Part shown: piece by piece, positions 39,306-43,159 of the stretch
How the letters are laid out: each line of letters begins with the position of its first letter
Numbering within the stretch: position 1 is the first letter of the stretch
DNA from: Patescibacteria group bacterium
GTDB taxonomy: Bacteria > Patescibacteriota > Patescibacteriia > UBA2196 > GWA2-42-15
Direction of reading: 5' to 3'
Length of the DNA: 43,159 nucleotides
Assembly: GCA_022709795.1 (NCBI GenBank)
Contig: JAKLID010000004.1
Location: 1 to 43,159 of the forward strand
Notes under the pieces: generated by a model
What the model was told of the DNA's origin: nothing
Database searches by the model: none
What the model saw: the letters and a program-made list of their open reading frames with translations, nothing else
Made by a program: the position numbers and the translations under genes

Positions 39306-40865
39306 ATGAATAAATTCACTACTTGGCTCGCAAAAAACAGTGGGAAAATACTGACTGTCATGATCGGCGCGTATGTTTTGGTTGTGTCCGCAATATGTAT
39401 CTGGAAATACCAACATTTCCTCTACAACGGACTAGACTTGGCTATTTTTAATAATGCTTTATTCAATACCGTCAATGGCGATTGGTGGTGGTCAACGATT
39501 CAGGGACACAATTATCTTGGCGACCATTTTGAACCGATTTTAATTTTGTTTTTGCCAATCTATTATTTCTGGCAATCGCCGATATTGCTTTTGATTTTAC
39601 AAACACTGGCTTTAGGGCTAGCCGCCTGGCCAATATATTTGGTGGTTAAAAAAATTTATCTTGAGGAGCCTGCGACGAAAGATCCCGTGGATAATGACAA
39701 TAGCGGGATTGCCACGTCGTCCCGCATTAGCGTGACTCCTCGCAATGACAAAATAAAAGTTTGGCCTCTAGCTATCAGTTTTTTGTGGCTCATTAATCCA
39801 CTGGTTCATAATCTTAATCTCTTTGAATTCCATGCCATTGCCTTTTTGCCTTTTTTGTCCCTTTGGTTATTCTATATCTATTTAAAATTTAAAAAACAAT
39901 CTTCCAAGCGATTGATTTTATGTTTTAATGTTTTAATGCTTTTATGTTTAATGGTCCGTGAGGATGTGGCTTTTATAATTTTAACTTTCTTAGCAATTAT
40001 TTGGTTTAGTGACCTAAAAAATAAATACCTCCCGCGCATTACACTTGGCGCGCTCGTCATTACTATTGTTTATCTAATAATCTCCTTCCAGCTGATCAGC
40101 CACTTTTCCCCTTCTGGCTTCTCGCCTTTTGCCTACTATTATGGCTGGCTGGGCAAGGCAAATATCGCCGCGATAATAAAACATCTGCTAACCCTAACTA
40201 ATTTGGAAATGGTGCTGGGATTTTTAGCGCCATTCTTTTTTCTACCAATAATAAAGCCGCGGTGGCTTTTGATCACTTTAATACCCTTGGGGCAAATAAT
40301 AATGTCCGCCGCCGGTGGCGGAGCACAGGTTTGGCAGTTGCACTATGGCGCGCTGTTTTTGCCGGCTTTGGTGATCGCTTTTATTTATAGTTGGCAAAGG
40401 GCAGACAATTATGTGGCCAGAAAATTTCAAAGTCCGGGATTACTCCTGGCTATTATAATTATTTTTAATCTGTGTTTGTGGCCGAGCTTTGGGCCTTGGC
40501 ATAATAATAAAACGGTTGTTGACGAACAGGCGGTACAGGCGATGATAAAAAAAATAGAGCCAGACGCGAGCGTCTTGGCTAGTTATAGATTATTGCCCAA
40601 TATCTCCAGCCGGGCAAAGGTTTATTCCCTGCACTACTATTTTTTGGGCGTGCAGCAATTTGCCCAAGCTGAATACAATTTGAATGGCGAAATACAATAC
40701 CTCATCCTAGACAAAGAGGACTACCAGCAATATGACGAGATTTTAAAAACCTCGGCTTGGGCGGGCCAATACTATGGCCGAGGGTATGAAAGATTGGAAG
40801 CACTTTTATCTGCCTACCAAAAAATAGACGAAAGCGGCAGGATAAGTTTATGGAGAAAAAATTGA
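39306..40865 (+). CDS. DUF2079 polytopic membrane protein
   Basis: The 519-residue protein has about ten membrane helices. The N-terminal FLYNGLDLAIFNNALFNTVNG and HNYLGDHFEPILILFLPIYYF match the DUF2079 family, which resembles GT-C glycosyltransferases; function is unproven. The segment of about residues 122-153 is hydrophilic, contains a palindromic repeat at DNA level and separates two membrane helices, so it is probably an inserted cytoplasmic or external loop. It has an ATG start, is behind the pyrE terminator and convergent with two glycosyltransferase genes, suggesting a role in envelope glycans. Confidence 0.85.
   Translation: MNKFTTWLAKNSGKILTVMIGAYVLVVSAICIWKYQHFLYNGLDLAIFNNALFNTVNGDWWWSTIQGHNYLGDHFEPILILFLPIYYFWQSPILLLILQTLALGLAAWPIYLVVKKIYLEEPATKDPVDNDNSGIATSSRISVTPRNDKIKVWPLAISFLWLINPLVHNLNLFEFHAIAFLPFLSLWLFYIYLKFKKQSSKRLILCFNVLMLLCLMVREDVAFIILTFLAIIWFSDLKNKYLPRITLGALVITIVYLIISFQLISHFSPSGFSPFAYYYGWLGKANIAAIIKHLLTLTNLEMVLGFLAPFFFLPIIKPRWLLITLIPLGQIIMSAAGGGAQVWQLHYGALFLPALVIAFIYSWQRADNYVARKFQSPGLLLAIIIIFNLCLWPSFGPWHNNKTVVDEQAVQAMIKKIEPDASVLASYRLLPNISSRAKVYSLHYYFLGVQQFAQAEYNLNGEIQYLILDKEDYQQYDEILKTSAWAGQYYGRGYERLEALLSAYQKIDESGRISLWRKN
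39703..39752. repeat. palindromic repeat inserted in the DUF2079 gene
   Basis: GCGGGATTGCCACGTCGTCC with CGC following forms a hairpin (GCGGGA/TCCCGC), and ATTGCCACG is mirrored by CGTGACTCCTCGCAAT. It stays open in the reading frame. Confidence 0.7.
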
Positions 40866-40890
40866 AATTAATTTTTTCAATTATAAAATA

Positions 40891-40920
40891 AAAAATCCGG
40901 CTAGAAGGCCGGATTTTTGA
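40891..40920. terminator. bidirectional terminator for convergent genes
   Basis: AAAAATCCGGC/GCCGGATTTTT around TAGAAG. The TAG of the minus-strand gene lies in the loop region. Confidence 0.85.
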
Positions 40921-42430
40921 AAATATAGACAGTCGCGCCTTCAAAGCCGCTGAATTCTTTTTTCTCCACCAGCCGCCAATCGCTGTTTACAAACCACTGG
41001 ACAACCATATCGGCCTGATGAATTTTGGAAGAAATGGGCGGATAGATCAGAATGACCCTTTGGTTGTTTTTGAATTCTTGATTAATATCCCCTAGATTGC
41101 CCCGGACAGAGACCGGATACCAATTGTATTTAATAGCTAGAAGTAAGGGATCCTGTTCCAATTTTTTTGTCAGGACATTGGAGATGGGCAGCTGGCCATG
41201 ATAATACTGATTGAAAGGCAGCTCATAAACAAAGGCTGGGAAAAGGATAATATCACCGGGCAAACCAATACTTTCAATATAGGCGGCGGTTTTGTCCCAC
41301 TGATGGTGGCCTTGAGTTTTGATAATAACGGCATTATAAGGCAAGAGTAAAAATAAAAGACAAACCAAAAATATTTTTTTGACTCGCGCCGATGCTGATA
41401 GCTGACCAAAGCCCATGCCCAGAAGAATAAATAGGCCGGCGCTACCAAGGATATAATATTTGGAAACCCAGACTTGCAAACAAAAACCGAGAACTAGGGG
41501 CACGGCAAAAATCAACAGGGCAAAGATTGCGGCTGGTTCAAAACGGAAATTTAATTTGAGCTCTTTTTTTTGGGGCGACCAGCCTGACAGGCGCAAAAAG
41601 ACCGAGAGAAAAAGCAGGCCGAAAAACAACAGGGCCAAAAGTTCCAGAAAGGGATTTTCCTTACCCAGGAAAAAATAGCAGCGGGGCAGCTCAAACAAAA
41701 AGAAACCGCCGCCAGAGGTATTGAGATACCAGGCGCCTTTATTGAGGCGCGCGAGATTATGAACAATAAAACTAATGAGCCAGGGCAAGAAAGCCAGAAT
41801 AATGATCAACTCGGTCAGCAGCCATTTGCGCCAGCTGATATTTTTTTGCTTTAAATAAAAATAATGGAAAAGCCAATAAGCAGCTTCGGTTATGATAATA
41901 AAAATAGCGGTCAGGTGAGTGTAAAGAGCGGCAACGGTAGCGAGTATATAAAAAACCAGATAAACTTTTTTGGGGGTTTGCAGATATTGCCAGAAAAAAT
42001 AAAAAGACAAGAGGCCAAAAAACAAGAGCGGCTGATACATGCGTGCATCCATGGAGGTGAAAAGTAGATAGGGAGACAGAGCCGCTAAAAAAGCGCTGAA
42101 TAAACCGACCGAACGCCGGCGAGCCAAAGTGGAGCCAAGAAAATAAATAGCAATAATATTGAGAATAGAAAATACGGTGGAGAGCAGGCGGAGAGTCAGT
42201 TCGCGCGAACCAAATAGTTGAATCCAAAAATGCAAAAGCCAATAATGCAGGGGCGGATTGTTTTCCCATCGGAGATAATGCCAGCTCTCAAGAATGCCCT
42301 TTTGAGCAATACCGAGGCTAACAGCCTCATCAAACCACAAACTATTGGAATAAAAAACAGAGATCAGGCGGAGGGAGAGACCGAGTAGAACAATTAATAA
42401 GAGACAAATTAGCGCTTTGGACTGTTTCAT
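40901..42430 (-). CDS. PMT/ArnT-like GT-C glycosyltransferase
   Basis: The 509-residue protein has about eleven membrane helices and the GT39/GT83 N-terminal loop SNSLWFDEAVSLGIAQKG, with the catalytic DE pair, followed by WENNPPLHYWLLHFWIQLFG. Such enzymes move mannose, arabinose or other sugars from a polyprenyl-phosphate carrier to an acceptor outside the membrane. The start overlaps the stop of the DPM1-like gene by ATGA, so the two are translationally coupled: the upstream enzyme makes the polyprenyl-phosphate sugar and this one uses it. The acceptor is unknown. Confidence 0.9.
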   Translation of the reverse strand: MKQSKALICLLLIVLLGLSLRLISVFYSNSLWFDEAVSLGIAQKGILESWHYLRWENNPPLHYWLLHFWIQLFGSRELTLRLLSTVFSILNIIAIYFLGSTLARRRSVGLFSAFLAALSPYLLFTSMDARMYQPLLFFGLLSFYFFWQYLQTPKKVYLVFYILATVAALYTHLTAIFIIITEAAYWLFHYFYLKQKNISWRKWLLTELIIILAFLPWLISFIVHNLARLNKGAWYLNTSGGGFFLFELPRCYFFLGKENPFLELLALLFFGLLFLSVFLRLSGWSPQKKELKLNFRFEPAAIFALLIFAVPLVLGFCLQVWVSKYYILGSAGLFILLGMGFGQLSASARVKKIFLVCLLFLLLPYNAVIIKTQGHHQWDKTAAYIESIGLPGDIILFPAFVYELPFNQYYHGQLPISNVLTKKLEQDPLLLAIKYNWYPVSVRGNLGDINQEFKNNQRVILIYPPISSKIHQADMVVQWFVNSDWRLVEKKEFSGFEGATVYIFKNPAF

Positions 42431-43128
42431 TGTTTGGTGATTAATTTAAAAATTACTTTGAAAAATTCTAAGACGTCTTGGCGGCCGAGCTTGGAGCGAC
42501 CAAGGTGACGATCAGGAAAAGTTACTGGTACTTCAACGATTTTTAAGCCGGACTTTTCCAAACGGTAAATCATCTCGATTTGAAAAGCATAACCGTTGCT
42601 TTGGACAGAATGGAAAGCTATTTTCCGCAAAGCCGAGGCGCGAAAACAACGAAAGCCGGCGGTGATGTCTTTGGTTTTCAGGCCCAGCAAGAGCCGGGCG
42701 AAAAACATCGCGCCATTGGAATAAAATTTGCGCTGCCAATTCCAACCGACAATCTGGCCACCGGGAACTTTGCGTGAACCAAGGGCCAAATCAGCGCCGT
42801 CTTTAACAGCCGTGATCAGGCGCATGATGTCTTTTGGCTGATGAGAAAAATCAGCATCCATTTCCAAAATATATGCAGCGCCATTATCCAAACAGTGATC
42901 AAAACCAGTACGGTAAGCTGAGCCCAGACCGAGTTTGCCTGGCCGGTGAATAACAAAAATTGGATATTTTTTGGATAAGGCGTCAGCGATTTGGCCAGTG
43001 CCATCAGGCGAGTGGTCATCAACTATGATGATGGATAGGTCGGGTATATTTAAATTAAAAATAGCTGCCGCTAATTGGGGCAAATTTTCAGCTTCATTGT
43101 AGGTGGGCAGAACAATGGCGGTTTTCAT
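42427..43128 (-). CDS. polyprenol-phosphate mannosyltransferase (DPM1-like GT2)
   Basis: The 233-residue protein begins AIVLPTYNEAENLPQLAAAI, then IIVDDHSPDGTG, LGLGSAYRTGFDH, EMDADFSHQPKDI (DAD metal-binding) and TAGFRCFRASAL, the order found in DPM1-type enzymes. It has no C-terminal membrane domain, like mycobacterial Ppm1 D2 or archaeal soluble types. It transfers a hexose, probably mannose, from a nucleotide sugar to polyprenyl phosphate. It precedes the GT-C gene with a 4-nt overlap. Confidence 0.93.
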   Translation of the reverse strand: MKTAIVLPTYNEAENLPQLAAAIFNLNIPDLSIIIVDDHSPDGTGQIADALSKKYPIFVIHRPGKLGLGSAYRTGFDHCLDNGAAYILEMDADFSHQPKDIMRLITAVKDGADLALGSRKVPGGQIVGWNWQRKFYSNGAMFFARLLLGLKTKDITAGFRCFRASALRKIAFHSVQSNGYAFQIEMIYRLEKSGLKIVEVPVTFPDRHLGRSKLGRQDVLEFFKVIFKLITKQ

Positions 43129-43159
43129 TAGGATAATTTGATCTAATTTAATTATAGAT

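Overview
The window looks like a chromosome piece from a Patescibacteria (Candidate Phyla Radiation) bacterium, probably Parcubacteria-like. The support is compact single-copy housekeeping genes, short intergenic gaps, few Shine-Dalgarno sequences, a divergent 16S rRNA with expanded loops, a solitary 16S gene without adjacent 23S/5S, fermentative enzymes (class III ribonucleotide reductase) and families common in that group (DUF3160, DUF2079, GH57, paired glycogen synthases). UGA is a normal stop: an RF2 gene is present and several genes end in TGA. The placement is inference from content; no database was searched.

Layout. 1-5.3 kb (+): tail of an unidentified gene, a promoter, a membrane-anchored DUF3160 protein with a small anchored partner, an S51 peptidase, a CAU tRNA flanked by two rearranged, hairpin-interrupted tRNA copies, and a DUF457-like membrane protein. 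5.4-11.9 kb (-): two linked blocks. nrdR-nrdD is followed by a separate 51-codon glycyl-radical ORF and a terminator. After a MITE-like element come nrdG, hpf, ferredoxin, iscS, iscU and nfu. 12.3-13.8 kb (+): a small membrane protein and prfB. 13.9-17.5 kb: a GT2 glycosyltransferase (-), and comEC (+) whose metallo-beta-lactamase part is a separate gene behind a second MITE-like element. 17.6-25.4 kb (+): efp, the 16S rRNA gene with a long repeat-rich leader, rpsP, a T-box leader and valS. 25.4-36.7 kb (-): a small charged protein, tRNA-Arg, comM, lspA, a DksA/TraR protein and a probable operon yebC-ruvC-glgA-(PEP-mobile-domain protein)-GH57-(APH-like kinase)-glgA. 36.8-40.9 kb (+): rplS, tRNA-Leu, pyrF-pyrE and a DUF2079 protein. 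40.9-43.1 kb (-): a DPM1-like glycosyltransferase and a PMT/ArnT-like glycosyltransferase.

How the parts work together. The nrd block is anaerobic deoxynucleotide synthesis controlled by its own repressor: two NrdR-box-like palindromes overlap a good sigma-70 promoter. The Isc-type genes supply Fe-S clusters, needed among others by NrdG. The yebC-to-glgA operon suggests alpha-glucan storage and turnover. ComEC, its MBL partner and ComM point to DNA uptake, consistent with an organism depending on scavenged nucleic acids. pyrF and pyrE complete UMP synthesis from orotate.

The most unusual signals are: (1) a valyl-tRNA synthetase with an ASCH domain and an apparently intact histidine-phosphatase domain inserted before the WFSS region; (2) a class III ribonucleotide reductase whose glycyl-radical domain is a separate tiny ORF; (3) tRNA copies interrupted in D, anticodon and T loops by short hairpins; (4) several families of palindromic repeats that sit between genes and also inside 16S rRNA loops and, in frame, inside comEC, valS, iscU and the DUF2079 gene.
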